Shown: piece after piece, positions 36,260-44,119 of the stretch
Position numbering within the stretch: the stretch's first letter is position 1
Layout: each line of letters begins with the position of its first letter
The notes under the pieces: generated by a model
Told to the model about the DNA's origin: nothing
Databases searched by the model: none
The model's input: only the letters and a program-made list of their open reading frames with translations
Assembly: GCF_000478985.1 (NCBI RefSeq)
Contig: NZ_AWXB01000069.1
Span: 45,575 to 109,574 of the forward strand
Source of the DNA: Peptoniphilus sp. BV3C26
Lineage (GTDB): Bacteria > Bacillota > Clostridia > Tissierellales > Peptoniphilaceae
Length of the DNA: 64,000 bases
Direction of reading: 5' to 3'
Program-made: the position numbers and the translations under genes

Positions 36260-36277
36260 CCTAAGGAGGTGTTTAAA

Positions 36278-36814
36278 TTGAGTTTGGGTAAATTGATAAA
36301 GAAATTCCGTGAATTAAGAAGAATTACTCAAAAGGCGTTAGGAGACAGAACACATTTAGATGATGTGAGAATCAGACAGTACGAACTTGATATTCGTACT
36401 CCTAAAGATGATGTCTTGGAAAATATTTCTGATGCACTCCATGTAAATAAAGATTATTTGAAAGAACCTGATTATCCCTATACAGAACATGATTTAATGC
36501 GGTTTTTATTTAAGCTGGATGACAGTATTGAAGTGAATATACGACCTGTTATTCTAAATGATGAAGATCCTGAATATACTACCACAGGCATATATTTCGG
36601 CAGCGAAGCTATTCTCAGAATCCGTAATATGCTTGAACAGTGGCAGGAAATGAAGGAAAAATATGAGAATAATGAAATTACGAAAGAAGCCTTGCAGGAT
36701 TGGAAGGCAAACTACCCTGACAGCTTAAAAAAAGATTACGTTCCCTTTGAAGAAAGCAATGTGAAATTCTATAAAAGCGGTATCAGTGCAAAAATTCCAC
36801 CGGATATAAAATAA
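36278..36814 (+). CDS. XRE-family repressor of element 1
   Basis: From a TTG start at 36278, seven bases after AAGGAGGTG, this 178-residue protein begins with a CI-type helix-turn-helix (GKLIKKFRELRRITQKALGD, then RIRQYELDIRTPKDD). A conserved region of unknown fold follows (PYTEHDLMRFLFKLDDS, then WKANYPDSLKKDYV) and is commonly seen in integrative-element repressors. It faces the excisionase and integrase genes across the operator region and probably keeps them silent. A terminator follows. Confidence 0.82.
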   Translation: MSLGKLIKKFRELRRITQKALGDRTHLDDVRIRQYELDIRTPKDDVLENISDALHVNKDYLKEPDYPYTEHDLMRFLFKLDDSIEVNIRPVILNDEDPEYTTTGIYFGSEAILRIRNMLEQWQEMKEKYENNEITKEALQDWKANYPDSLKKDYVPFEESNVKFYKSGISAKIPPDIK

Positions 36815-36822
36815 GCACAGAA

Positions 36823-36868
36823 AAAGCACATAACTGAAAGATTTTTAGGTCTTAAAGTTATGTGCTTT
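36823..36868 (+). terminator. Terminator after the element 1 repressor
   Basis: AAAGCACATAACT pairs perfectly with AGTTATGTGCTTT (13 bp) over a 20-base loop, with a short T-rich tail. Confidence 0.75.
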
Positions 36869-36940
36869 GTTTATTTCATATGATTATTCAGAAATACTCA
36901 AATCCGTAGATATCATTTTAATCAAAGTTTTATACGGATT

Positions 36941-37735
36941 TTACTCACTATCACATTTAATATCATCTAATACTTCTATATCGATTACAGTTTCATCATC
37001 CATCTTTTTATAGTATTCAACACTTGCTAATTCGCTAGATGCTAAATATTTCCTAAGTTTTTCTGACATGGGCTTAAAAGTAACAAAAGTCAACCCACCA
37101 GATACGGCAGCACCTAAAACAGGAACACCTTTTGCAACTCCTCTTGCAAAGATTTGCTTTGTCATTTGAACACCTAATATAGTAGCCACCTTTTTTACTA
37201 TAGGATATATTACTCCTTTTGTTAGTGCTTTCTGTGGGAGTTTTTTTACAACCTGTTTTGCCACTTGAGCTGCTAATTTGTTTACGGTATTTACTGCTCC
37301 ATTTACGCCAAACATTATGCCGACAAATAAAGTAAGTAAATTTTTTGTTTCCTCGTTCATTTCTTTAGAATCAAGACTTAAATCATGCCAACCATAAAGG
37401 TATATCAATTTTTGAAGTATACGGAGAATATGTCCAAAATATTGAGATAAGTCAGCTGGAACTGTACCTATCATAATAAATCCACCCGGCAATCCCGCTG
37501 CTGCTGATAGAGCAGTTACCTTTGTCGTTTCTGCTGTTATACAACTTTTAGCAATTTTATTAATATCTTCTACACATATTCCAGCATATGCCGGATTATA
37601 TTGAATCGCCTTCTCCACAGTCTCTTGACTATATCTATCTCGTAGTTCTTTCCTGAGAAATAATTCGCGGTCAATCTTAACCATTGGAAGCTTTGCACTC
37701 TCTACAAGTACTGCTTCAAATTTTATATTCTCCAT
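36941..37735 (-). CDS. EcsC-family protein (element 1 cargo)
   Basis: The 264-residue protein has hydrophobic glycine-rich segments AAAGLPGGFIMIGTVPADLSQ near residue 79, LTLFVGIMFGVNGAVN near 134 and GVPVLGAAVSGGLTFVTF near 203, with an amphipathic helix after the first. This matches the EcsC family, whose biochemical role is not settled. It lies alone between the repressor and the attachment site, the usual place for cargo. The call rests on pattern memory only. Confidence 0.65.
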   Translation of the reverse strand: MENIKFEAVLVESAKLPMVKIDRELFLRKELRDRYSQETVEKAIQYNPAYAGICVEDINKIAKSCITAETTKVTALSAAAGLPGGFIMIGTVPADLSQYFGHILRILQKLIYLYGWHDLSLDSKEMNEETKNLLTLFVGIMFGVNGAVNTVNKLAAQVAKQVVKKLPQKALTKGVIYPIVKKVATILGVQMTKQIFARGVAKGVPVLGAAVSGGLTFVTFKPMSEKLRKYLASSELASVEYYKKMDDETVIDIEVLDDIKCDSE

Positions 37736-37886
37736 TATATACTCACCTTTTTAACCTTTCCAATAATCTAAATTAAAATGCAGACTTTGAGAATAATCTA
37801 TTTCATTATGATTCACATCTAGTATCTTCTGAAATCCCATACTCAGGTTCAACAACTCCCTTTCAGACCTACTTTTTCTTACTTTT

Positions 37887-37903
37887 AGTATCAAAATAGT
37901 ATC
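37887..37903. other. Arm-type repeat pair, element 1 right end
   Basis: AGTATCAAAATAGTATC differs by one base from the pair at 18841. It lies about 80 bases inside the right junction, mirroring the left end. Confidence 0.55.
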
Positions 37904-37983
37904 ACTCAAGAGTTTTTTGCTCCTATAAAACGCTGAAATACTGTATTTTCAACAGTTTTATAGCATAAACATATTTATTACTC

Positions 37984-37996
37984 TATTCCCATTCAA
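37984..37996. other. Shared attachment site between elements 1 and 2
   Basis: TATTCCCATTCAA is identical over 13 bases to the end of guaA at 46584. On the minus strand the context again encodes Val-Glu-Trp-Glu-stop. Confidence 0.7.
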
Positions 37997-38090
37997 CAAA
38001 TATATACTTTTTATATAATCTTAATGTGTATTTTAAGCTATTTTATTTTTTATTACCTAACATTTTTTATCATAATATACCTTATTTTAA

Positions 38091-38116
38091 AATTATTGTT
38101 ACGATTTTGTTACGCT
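38091..38116. other. Arm-type repeat pair, element 2 left end
   Basis: GTTACGATTTTGTTAC holds two GTTAC units with an 11-bp period and contains the integrase stop codon. The matching copy lies at 46511, with two mismatches over 27 bases. Confidence 0.6.
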
Positions 38117-39181
38117 TAAATTTTCCATTACATTAAGTATCTTATCATCATTAGGGATCATGTGAGAATAAATATTTAATGTAGTTGATACTTTTTCATG
38201 TCCTAACCTCTTACTTAAAGCTACTATGTTTATACCCTCATTTAACAATAAACTTGCGTGAGAGTGTCTTAGATCATGGATTCTAATTTTATTAAGATTA
38301 TTTCTTTTACAAATATTAGTAATACCATGTTCAAATTTGTGTTTAGTACAATTAAAAATTCTATCATCTGGATCTGGTTTATAAAATAACTTCTTATAAG
38401 CTTCTATTTCTTCAATCACACTACTAATTATAGTGATCTTCCTAATACTCTTCTTTGTTTTAGGTTCAGTTATTACGTCTTTACCATTAATACGTTGATA
38501 GGATTTATTAATATTGATCATATTGTTTTTAAAGTCTATATCGCTCCAGGTTAAGGCTAATAACTCACCAATACGGCAACCGCTCCAATATAAAATATTA
38601 AAGCCTAAATGAAGCGTTTTATCTTCTACAAGGTTAATAAATGTGTTAAATTCCTTTAGGCTCCAGATCTCTTTTTCTGGTGCGTGCTTCTCCCCTATTG
38701 TTCCCACTTTATGAACTGGATTGTTTTGTAAATTATGAAATTTAACAGCATAATTAAAGATCGCTGTTAGTTGATTATTAATTGTTTTTAAATAAGTAGG
38801 TGCATAAGGCTTATTTGTACTATGATTTAAAGCTGATAACAATGAATTTTGCCATCTTTGTATTTCTATTGAGCCTATTTCACTTATTTTCATATCCTTA
38901 AAGTATGGAAGTATTTTATTTTCTGTAATATATTCTTTATTTGTTAGTGTATGCTCTTTAATTCTTGGTTTCATATCTTCAAGATACATTTTATAAAGAC
39001 TTTTAAAATTCATTTCAGGGTTAAACTTTATATTATTTAAAAAGTTTCTTTCGAACTCATCGGCTTCTTTTTTCGTGCTGAAGCCTTCTTTTTTCTTTTG
39101 CTTAGTTTCACCATCTAAATTTACATATCGAAATGAACAATACCACCTGTTAGGATCGTTCTTCATTCGTTTACTTGTCAT
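38099..39181 (-). CDS. int: Tyrosine integrase of element 2
   Basis: This 360-residue integrase is homologous in layout to the one at 34812. It has an N-terminal arm-binding domain (WYCSFRYVNLDGETKQKK), a core domain, and a catalytic domain with SGCRIGELLALT (Arg), IHDLRHSHASLL (His-x-x-Arg) and LGHEKVSTTLNIYSHM (His and Tyr). AAAGGAG precedes the ATG. Its 3' end runs into the arm repeats, about 100 bases from the guaA-type junction, as expected for an integrase gene next to its attachment site. It presumably acts on 37984 and 46584. Confidence 0.93.
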   Translation of the reverse strand: MTSKRMKNDPNRWYCSFRYVNLDGETKQKKKEGFSTKKEADEFERNFLNNIKFNPEMNFKSLYKMYLEDMKPRIKEHTLTNKEYITENKILPYFKDMKISEIGSIEIQRWQNSLLSALNHSTNKPYAPTYLKTINNQLTAIFNYAVKFHNLQNNPVHKVGTIGEKHAPEKEIWSLKEFNTFINLVEDKTLHLGFNILYWSGCRIGELLALTWSDIDFKNNMININKSYQRINGKDVITEPKTKKSIRKITIISSVIEEIEAYKKLFYKPDPDDRIFNCTKHKFEHGITNICKRNNLNKIRIHDLRHSHASLLLNEGINIVALSKRLGHEKVSTTLNIYSHMIPNDDKILNVMENLSVTKS

Positions 39182-39343
39182 AATATCTCCTTTATTAAAT
39201 TGTTACCAGGCTTAAAATTTGGGGTCAATTTCAAGCTTTTATTTTTTTTTAGTATAATTGCATTAGTTTAAATTTAAAGACGCTTAGAAAGGCTGTCAGG
39301 ACTTCAGATTTAATTAAAAAAATAAATTCCATAAATATCATCT

Positions 39344-40036
39344 TTAAAAAGGTATATCATCTAATTTTGTATTTATATGTTTTAAATTAATTTCATCTAA
39401 ATCATTTATTAAATCTTGTAGAAAAGCTCCCTTGTTTGAGTCTTCATTGCCAGATGCTAAATCATATAACAAAGAAAGATCAGTATTTATAGTTTTATAA
39501 TCATCTGCTATTAACTCTATTTTTTCAATAAAAGGAAAAGTAATATAACCTAATTTAAAAACAAATAACTTATGAGAAATCGCCGTTTTATAAATTCCAT
39601 ACCAATTCTCACCTACTTTCAAAAGAAAAATAGTGTTTATAATATCTGTTTCTAAACTTTCGCCAGTTTGAAAATAGTAAGATATTTCTTGTTCGTTCTT
39701 ATACTTAGCTAGTTCCTGGACTAATTCGTTTAAGTCAAAGTTTATATTTTCATTTGGATTATTCGGAGATATCCAATTTACTTTATTATCTTCTGTTAAT
39801 TCTATGAGTTTCTCAATAATAATAGCACTTTTACTTTTAGAACCTTCATAAAAATATGAAATGTCTACATCTAAAATTTCAGATAGTTTTTTCAATCTTG
39901 TATTTGGAATATTTTTTATATCTCCATTTTCATATTTTGATAGAGTCCCTTGAGTAAGATTCATTTCATCAGCAATCTCTTGAAGTGTTAATCCTTTTTG
40001 TAATCTAGCCTGTTTTATTTTTTCACCTATATTCAT
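39344..40036 (-). CDS. CI-like XRE repressor of element 2
   Basis: This 230-residue protein begins with a canonical helix-turn-helix (KIKQARLQKGLTLQEIADEM, then QGTLSKYENGDI). The C-terminal 150 residues are acidic and lack the Ser-Lys pair of S24 peptidases, so RecA-stimulated self-cleavage is not predicted and induction may need another protein. It is divergent from a Cro-like gene across an operator-bearing gap. AAGGAGG precedes the ATG. Confidence 0.85.
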   Translation of the reverse strand: MNIGEKIKQARLQKGLTLQEIADEMNLTQGTLSKYENGDIKNIPNTRLKKLSEILDVDISYFYEGSKSKSAIIIEKLIELTEDNKVNWISPNNPNENINFDLNELVQELAKYKNEQEISYYFQTGESLETDIINTIFLLKVGENWYGIYKTAISHKLFVFKLGYITFPFIEKIELIADDYKTINTDLSLLYDLASGNEDSNKGAFLQDLINDLDEINLKHINTKLDDIPF

Positions 40037-40113
40037 GACAACCTCCTTAAACTAATTATAAATATTCTTATGAGTAATATCAAGAAATATTATTTATTTT
40101 TCAATAAAAACTA

Positions 40114-40164
40114 TTGACAAGGAATATATTAGGAATATAATAGTATTAAGAATAATATTCTTAA
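40114..40164 (+). promoter_or_regulatory. Rightward promoter and operator of element 2
   Basis: TTGACA (40114-40119) and TATAAT (40136-40141) are 16 bases apart. Immediately downstream TTAAGAATAATATTCTTAA (40146-40164) is a perfect palindrome about one central base, a probable CI/Cro operator. A related half TATTCTTA lies at 40063 by the repressor start. Confidence 0.8.
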
Positions 40165-40205
40165 TGAAGAATTTATTCATATTGTTGTGAAAGGGGGTTA
40201 AATTT

Positions 40206-40415
40206 ATGAATGATATCAATTTAAAATTAAATAAACACTTGATAAAGAAGAAGTTAATAGAGTTAAATTTAACACAAAATGAATTTGCAAATAAAAATAA
40301 TATTGCTCAATCTACATTATCAAATGTTTTAAATGGAAGGCAAGCAACCACAAAAACGTTAAATAAAATAGCTAATGGATTAGGTATATCAGTAGTTGAT
40401 CTATTAGAAGATTAA
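40206..40415 (+). CDS. Cro-like small XRE regulator
   Basis: The 69 residues are a minimal helix-turn-helix: KLIELNLTQNEFANKNNIAQ, STLSNVLNGRQA and LNKIANGLGISVVDLLED. It is the first gene rightward from the switch region and should oppose the repressor encoded divergently. Confidence 0.85.
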   Translation: MNDINLKLNKHLIKKKLIELNLTQNEFANKNNIAQSTLSNVLNGRQATTKTLNKIANGLGISVVDLLED

Positions 40416-40430
40416 AAAGAAGGTGAAATA

Positions 40431-40616
40431 ATGGCTACATTAGTAAAAGTAGATGAAGTTAAAGAGCTTCTAAATGTTAAAGAAGGTAAAGCATACCAGA
40501 TCATGAAGAGGCTAAACAAGGAACTTGAAGAAAAAGGGTTCATAACTATTCAAGGTAGAGTTCCAATAGACTATTTAAAAGAGAGGTTTAATTTATGTGA
40601 TGAAGATGTCAATTAA
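40431..40616 (+). CDS. Excisionase-like winged helix protein
   Basis: The 61-residue protein (LVKVDEVKELLNVKEGKAYQIMKRLN, then LEEKGFITIQGRVPIDYLKERF) is clearly related to the one at 35915 in element 1, including the EHGF/EKGF-GRV/GRI core. It lies 15 bases after the Cro-like gene. An excision role is inferred from family and relatives. Confidence 0.75.
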   Translation: MATLVKVDEVKELLNVKEGKAYQIMKRLNKELEEKGFITIQGRVPIDYLKERFNLCDEDVN

Positions 40617-40640
40617 TAATTTAGTTAGAAATAAAAAAAG

Positions 40641-40682
40641 CCTACCAGGTTCAAACAAGTTCCCCAACTCTATCCTGGTAGG
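40641..40682 (-). terminator. Structured hairpin with a T tail on the minus strand
   Basis: CCTACCAGG and CCTGGTAGG form a perfect 9-bp stem around 24 bases. On the minus strand the loop reads GGGGAACTTGTTTGAACC and seven T residues follow the stem. The loop core AACTTGTTT resembles that of the hairpins at 43007-43429. Confidence 0.6.
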
Positions 40683-40784
40683 TTATGACAAGTAACACCA
40701 AAATTAAATGGTATTGCTCATATAAATTCTAACATAATTGATTGATATTTACAAGTTAAAGGGGAACTTTTAGGAGGTTTTAAA

Positions 40785-41093
40785 ATGACAAATAATAAAG
40801 ATTATATAGAACTAAGAGAAGATTTTTTTGAAAATGATGTTATTAAAAGCATTGATGAAGAGTACGGTATCCTTTATACAATGATTTATGTAGATTTACT
40901 ACTTTTAAGTCCTGATGGATATTTGAAATTTAATGGATCAAAAAAAGATTTCATTAAAAAGGTATCTTTAAAAATTAATGAGAAAGTTGAAGATATAGAA
41001 AAAACAATTGAGATTTTAATATTAAAAGATTTAATTGATGTTATTTCTGAAAATGAGTACTTCTTAAAACAAACAGAAGTTGTAAGATACTAG
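40785..41093 (+). CDS. Replication-module protein, phage replisome-organizer N-terminal type
   Basis: The 102-residue protein (YIELREDFFENDVIKSIDEE, then YTMIYVDLLLLSPDGYLKF) has the look of the N-terminal domain of phage replisome organizers, a winged helix of the DnaD group. AGGAGG precedes the ATG. It starts the replication cluster of element 2 and may bind the origin or the next protein. No activity can be assigned. Confidence 0.6.
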   Translation: MTNNKDYIELREDFFENDVIKSIDEEYGILYTMIYVDLLLLSPDGYLKFNGSKKDFIKKVSLKINEKVEDIEKTIEILILKDLIDVISENEYFLKQTEVVRY

Positions 41094-41103
41094 GTTGATC
41101 ATT

Positions 41104-41844
41104 ATGGAAAATCAAGGGTGGGTTAGTGTTCATAGAAAAATATGTGAACATTGGCTATGGAAAGATAAATCCCCTTTTGATAAGCGATCTGCCTGGATTG
41201 ATTTATTAATGATAGCAAATCATGCGGATAATAAAATCTTTATGGATAGAAGTGTTATCGTTGTGAAACGTGGTCAAAAAATTACTAGCTTAAATAAATT
41301 AGCTTTGAGGTGGAAATGGTCAAGAAAGAAAGTTACAAATTTTCTTGAAGCGTTAGAACAAGATGACATGATAATCCTAAAAAGGGAACAAGGGAAATAT
41401 ACAACTATAACCATTGTAAATTACGGAAAATATCAAGTTACAGGAACAACTGAAAGCACAACCGAGGAACAACCGAGGAACAACCAAAGCACAACCAAAG
41501 CACAACCGAGGAACATAAACAATAATGATAACAATGTAAACAATGATAACAATGATGATGATAAGGCTGAATATGTTACAAAGATTAACGGTTTAATCAA
41601 AAATAAAATATCATCATCATCTTTAGAAAAATTTATAAATCGATTTGGAGTTGATAAATTAGGTCCTTTGATTAATGAAATAGAAAGAAGCGACTATTTA
41701 AAAGAAAATATTAACTTCAATAATCTTAATGATGATTTTATTAATAAGGCCATTAGTGGAAAATATAGGACTTTTAAGAAACAGATTGATTCAACTGATA
41801 TAGGAGAGAATAAATATGGAAATACCAAAGCACTTGAGTACTGA
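41104..41844 (+). CDS. Phage-type replication initiator, winged helix
   Basis: This protein has about 246 residues. The N-terminal 110 residues are a winged helix typical of phage replication proteins (GWVSVHRKICEHWLWKD, then WKWSRKKVTNFLEALEQDDM). A low-complexity Thr/Gln/Asn linker rich in repeats (EEQPRNNQSTTKAQPRN, then Asn/Asp runs) follows, then a small C-terminal helical domain. The linker is encoded by direct DNA repeats of ACAACCGAGGAAC type, possible origin iterons. It overlaps the dnaC-like gene, its likely partner in helicase loading. Confidence 0.75.
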   Translation: MENQGWVSVHRKICEHWLWKDKSPFDKRSAWIDLLMIANHADNKIFMDRSVIVVKRGQKITSLNKLALRWKWSRKKVTNFLEALEQDDMIILKREQGKYTTITIVNYGKYQVTGTTESTTEEQPRNNQSTTKAQPRNINNNDNNVNNDNNDDDKAEYVTKINGLIKNKISSSSLEKFINRFGVDKLGPLINEIERSDYLKENINFNNLNDDFINKAISGKYRTFKKQIDSTDIGENKYGNTKALEY

Positions 41845-42613
41845 AAGAAAAGTTATACCCTTTGAGTTTAATGGAGAAACTTTTAATTTTACTTGTATGA
41901 GTGAAAGAGATCAGTATGAAGAAAATCAAAGAAAATTAATCGAAGAAAGAGAAAAAAGATTAGACTATATAAAAAAGTTAAAAATGGATAGCTTGATGGA
42001 CAATAGATTCAAAGAGTGTAAATTTGAAAACTTCATTATATCCAATGACAATAAAAAATATTTTGATTTTGGAAGATATTACGCTTATAACTTTGATGAA
42101 TTTAAAGCAAAAAATCATGGATTATTAATTTATGGAGATCCAGGAACTGGAAAAAGCTATTTAACTTTTTGTATAGCTAATTATTTACTTGAAAAGAGTA
42201 TTCCTGTGATCGCTTGTTCAGTATCTACTATTATTGAAAAAGTTAGAGAATATTCTACATTTGGAAGCAATAAAAAAGATCAGTTTTATAAATTATTAAA
42301 ACAAGTGGATCTACTAATAATTGATGACTTAGGTTCTGAACATAACACAGAATGGATTAATTCAGTGTTATATGACGTTATAGATTTAAGGTATAGGTCT
42401 AACCTACCATTGATTATAACGACCAACCTAGAGCCTGATACAGTTCTAAAAAAGAAGTTAACCAGTAGTGATGGAGTGCCCAGAACTTATGATCGTATTT
42501 ATGAGATGTGTAGAAGAATAAAGCTAACTTGTCAACCTAGAAGAATAAAAGAGGGCGACAAGAAGCAAGCAGAGTTTAACAGACTATTTATGGATATTAA
42601 AAAACGGGGGTAA
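41816..42613 (+). CDS. DnaC-like helicase loader
   Basis: This 265-residue AAA+ protein has Walker A YGDPGTGKSYLTF near residue 105, Walker B LLIIDDLGSE near 168, sensor I-like PLIITTNLEP near 197 and the arginine finger region YDRIYEMCRRIKL. It belongs to the DnaC/IstB-like phage loaders that deliver the host replicative helicase. AGGAGAG precedes the ATG. It overlaps the initiator gene by 29 bases. This is a clear replication gene of element 2. Confidence 0.9.
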   Translation: MEIPKHLSTERKVIPFEFNGETFNFTCMSERDQYEENQRKLIEEREKRLDYIKKLKMDSLMDNRFKECKFENFIISNDNKKYFDFGRYYAYNFDEFKAKNHGLLIYGDPGTGKSYLTFCIANYLLEKSIPVIACSVSTIIEKVREYSTFGSNKKDQFYKLLKQVDLLIIDDLGSEHNTEWINSVLYDVIDLRYRSNLPLIITTNLEPDTVLKKKLTSSDGVPRTYDRIYEMCRRIKLTCQPRRIKEGDKKQAEFNRLFMDIKKRG

Positions 42614-42616
42614 ACT

Positions 42617-42964
42617 ATGGCTAATTTAATAAATATGCTTGAAGAAACTGCAATAAATAATAACTTTGAAGTTAAAGATTTTTTAAAAGATTTTGATTTT
42701 TGTCTAAGCTATCTTGGAAATAATTTATACAACGGATTAATTTTTATTAAACGAGATCTTGATATAAAAAATAATGATATTGTGGCTGTTATAACAAACA
42801 ATATAAGTTCACAAATTGTTACTCTAAGACGTGTTATAAAAGTAGGTGAAGTTACACAACTAATAGATATACAAAATATCTATGAACCTATAAATGTTGG
42901 AAGTAGTGAAGAAGAATATAAAATTTTAGGTAAAGTAGTTCATAGGCTATGTGAATTTGATTGA
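42617..42964 (+). CDS. LexA/S24-fold protein without the catalytic pair
   Basis: The 115-residue protein resembles the C-terminal beta domain of LexA/CI: YNGLIFIKRDLDIKNNDIVAVI, then QIVTLRRVIKVGEVTQLID and EEYKILGKVVHRL. The usual GDSM serine motif is absent, and the lysine position reads Arg (TLRR). No DNA-binding domain is attached. It may be an inactive or interaction-only relative, for example a partner or decoy for LexA or the CI-like protein. It follows dnaC by 3 bases and ends just before the hairpin tract. Confidence 0.6.
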   Translation: MANLINMLEETAINNNFEVKDFLKDFDFCLSYLGNNLYNGLIFIKRDLDIKNNDIVAVITNNISSQIVTLRRVIKVGEVTQLIDIQNIYEPINVGSSEEEYKILGKVVHRLCEFD

Positions 42965-43006
42965 TTTTAATCTAAATTTTTGGTATACTTCAATTAGATA
43001 ATTATC

Positions 43007-43072
43007 AAAATAGACCAATCACTGTCCGTGAAGCCTTGTTTAGGTGGAGATGGTGCGTTGGTCTATTTTTTT
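43007..43072 (+). repeat. Array hairpin 1
   Basis: AAAATAGACCAA pairs with TTGGTCTATTTT (12 bp) around a 39-base insert containing AAGCCTTGTT at 43031-43040. Six further T-rich bases follow. Confidence 0.7.
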
Positions 43073-43131
43073 GATATACATGCAATATATCATATGATTA
43101 AATATAATTATTTTTAGTGCTTATGGCAATA

Positions 43132-43193
43132 AAAAGAACGGCTACAGTCAACCAAACTATAAAGTTTGTGGGGTCAACCTGCCGTTCTTTTAT
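43132..43193 (+). repeat. Array hairpin 2
   Basis: AAAAGAACGGC pairs with GCCGTTCTTTT (11 bp) around 38 bases. An inner AAAC/GTTT hairpin leads into AAAGTTTGTGGGG at 43161-43173. Confidence 0.7.
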
Positions 43194-43260
43194 TTACAAT
43201 TAATATTACTGAAGTTACATATATTATACCAAATGTTTTAAATAATTACAATAATTATAA

Positions 43261-43318
43261 AATGAGTAGACGGCGGTACCCAGCTAAAAGCCTTGTGGGG
43301 GCACCGTATCTACTCATT
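43261..43318 (+). repeat. Array hairpin 3
   Basis: AATGAGTAGA pairs with TCTACTCATT (10 bp) around 38 bases. The inner part has GGTACCC facing GGGGGCACC around AAAAGCCTTGT (43286-43296). Confidence 0.7.
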
Positions 43319-43361
43319 AAGTATATTATACTAAATATCTTTATTATTTTCAATAAATATA

Positions 43362-43429
43362 AAATAAAGAGGTCAACTACTTTATATAAAGCCTTATTTA
43401 AGCCTATATAGGGGTTAACCTCTTTATTT
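43362..43429 (+). repeat. Array hairpin 4
   Basis: AAATAAAGAGGTCAAC pairs with GTTAACCTCTTTATTT (16 bp, one mismatch) around 36 bases that include AAAGCCTTATTTA at 43388-43400. Confidence 0.7.
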
Positions 43430-43485
43430 GTAAATATACATGCCTTAATCTAATTATAATCAAAAATAATATAATTATCAATCTT

Positions 43486-43524
43486 AGAAGCTATGCTATT
43501 TAATTTTACATAGCTTCTTTATTT
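43486..43524 (+). terminator. Array hairpin 5 (simple terminator-like)
   Basis: AGAAGCTATG pairs with CATAGCTTCT (10 bp) over a 13-base loop followed by TTATTTTAT. It lacks the long insert of the other four and looks like an ordinary terminator closing the tract. Confidence 0.65.
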
Positions 43525-43619
43525 TATATAATTATATATTACACTTCTATTTTTATTTATTTATACATACTGCATATAGTGGCTTTATCTTCTTATTAGC
43601 ATTTTAGCACAATATATAG

Positions 43620-43625
43620 TATAAT
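43620..43625 (+). promoter_or_regulatory. Possible -10 of the capsid operon
   Basis: TATAAT lies about 50 bases before the scaffold start, with no convincing -35. That would fit a promoter served by an element-encoded regulator. Confidence 0.35.
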
Positions 43626-43675
43626 GTAGTTATACATATTATATATGGAAATACTTATTTTAAGGAGATTAAAAC

Positions 43676-44104
43676 ATGAACGATTTACAAGATCTAAAAA
43701 TGGAAACAAACTCACAAGATGAGGAAAAAACATTTACTCAAGATGATGTTAATAGAATAGTACAAGAACGTTTAAAAAGAGAAAAAGATAAAAACACTAA
43801 TGATTCTATTGATAGCCTAGAGGAAAAAGAAAATAATTTAAATAAACGTGAGTTACTTCTTGATTGTAGAGAAGCATTAAATGAAAACGGATTAAATTCT
43901 GAATTTATCAAGCTTTTTAAGGGTAATTCAAGTGAAGATTTAGAAGATTTTATAAATATAGCAAAAGGGATCACTGAAAGCCTTAGTGAAGAATCAAAAA
44001 GAAACATGGAGGGTAGATTTAATTCTCATGTACCCCCTAATGGTGTTGAATCTAATTTTAATCCAATTAAAGAGGCTTTTAAGTATCCTGGATTAAATAA
44101 ATAA
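43676..44104 (+). CDS. Phage capsid scaffolding protein
   Basis: The 142-residue acidic, coiled-coil protein starts FTQDDVNRIVQERLKREKDK, the signature of phage scaffold (DUF4355-like) proteins. LNKRELLLDCREALNENGL follows, then a Pro/Asn-rich C-terminus ending near FKYPGLNK, which would contact the capsid. AAGGAGATTAAAAC precedes the ATG, the same site as for the capsid gene. Scaffolds direct capsid assembly and size. Confidence 0.85.
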   Translation: MNDLQDLKMETNSQDEEKTFTQDDVNRIVQERLKREKDKNTNDSIDSLEEKENNLNKRELLLDCREALNENGLNSEFIKLFKGNSSEDLEDFINIAKGITESLSEESKRNMEGRFNSHVPPNGVESNFNPIKEAFKYPGLNK

Positions 44105-44119
44105 CTAGGAGATTAAAAC

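Larger units (their letters stand above)
42965..43675 (+). ncRNA. Gene-free tract with an array of composite hairpins (possible structured RNAs)
   Basis: Seven hundred bases separate the replication genes from the capsid genes, with no credible protein frame. Five hairpins occur at near-regular steps (about 125, 129, 101 and 124 bases apart), each closed by a long stem and followed by T-rich sequence. Four share an insert of 36-39 bases with a related core (AAGCCTTGTT, AAAGTTTGTGG, AAAGCCTTGTGG, AAAGCCTTATTT). The spacers are plain AT-rich and some hold -10-like TATTATAC or TATTATACT. I do not recognise this as a known RNA family. Confidence 0.55.

Noticed and set aside
38091..38116. 27-base GTTAC repeat as the crossover site of element 2
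   Set aside because: It has two mismatches and its 11-bp internal period fits arm binding; the guaA-tail core is a better crossover. This remains the main alternative.
43166..43411. Open frame of 81 codons inside the hairpin tract
   Set aside because: It runs through two hairpins and AT-rich spacers, lacks a ribosome site and has non-protein-like composition.
43007..43524. Integron attC sites or a CRISPR array
   Set aside because: The stems lack GTTRRRY/RYYYAAC boxes and an integron integrase, and there are no identical repeats with uniform spacers.
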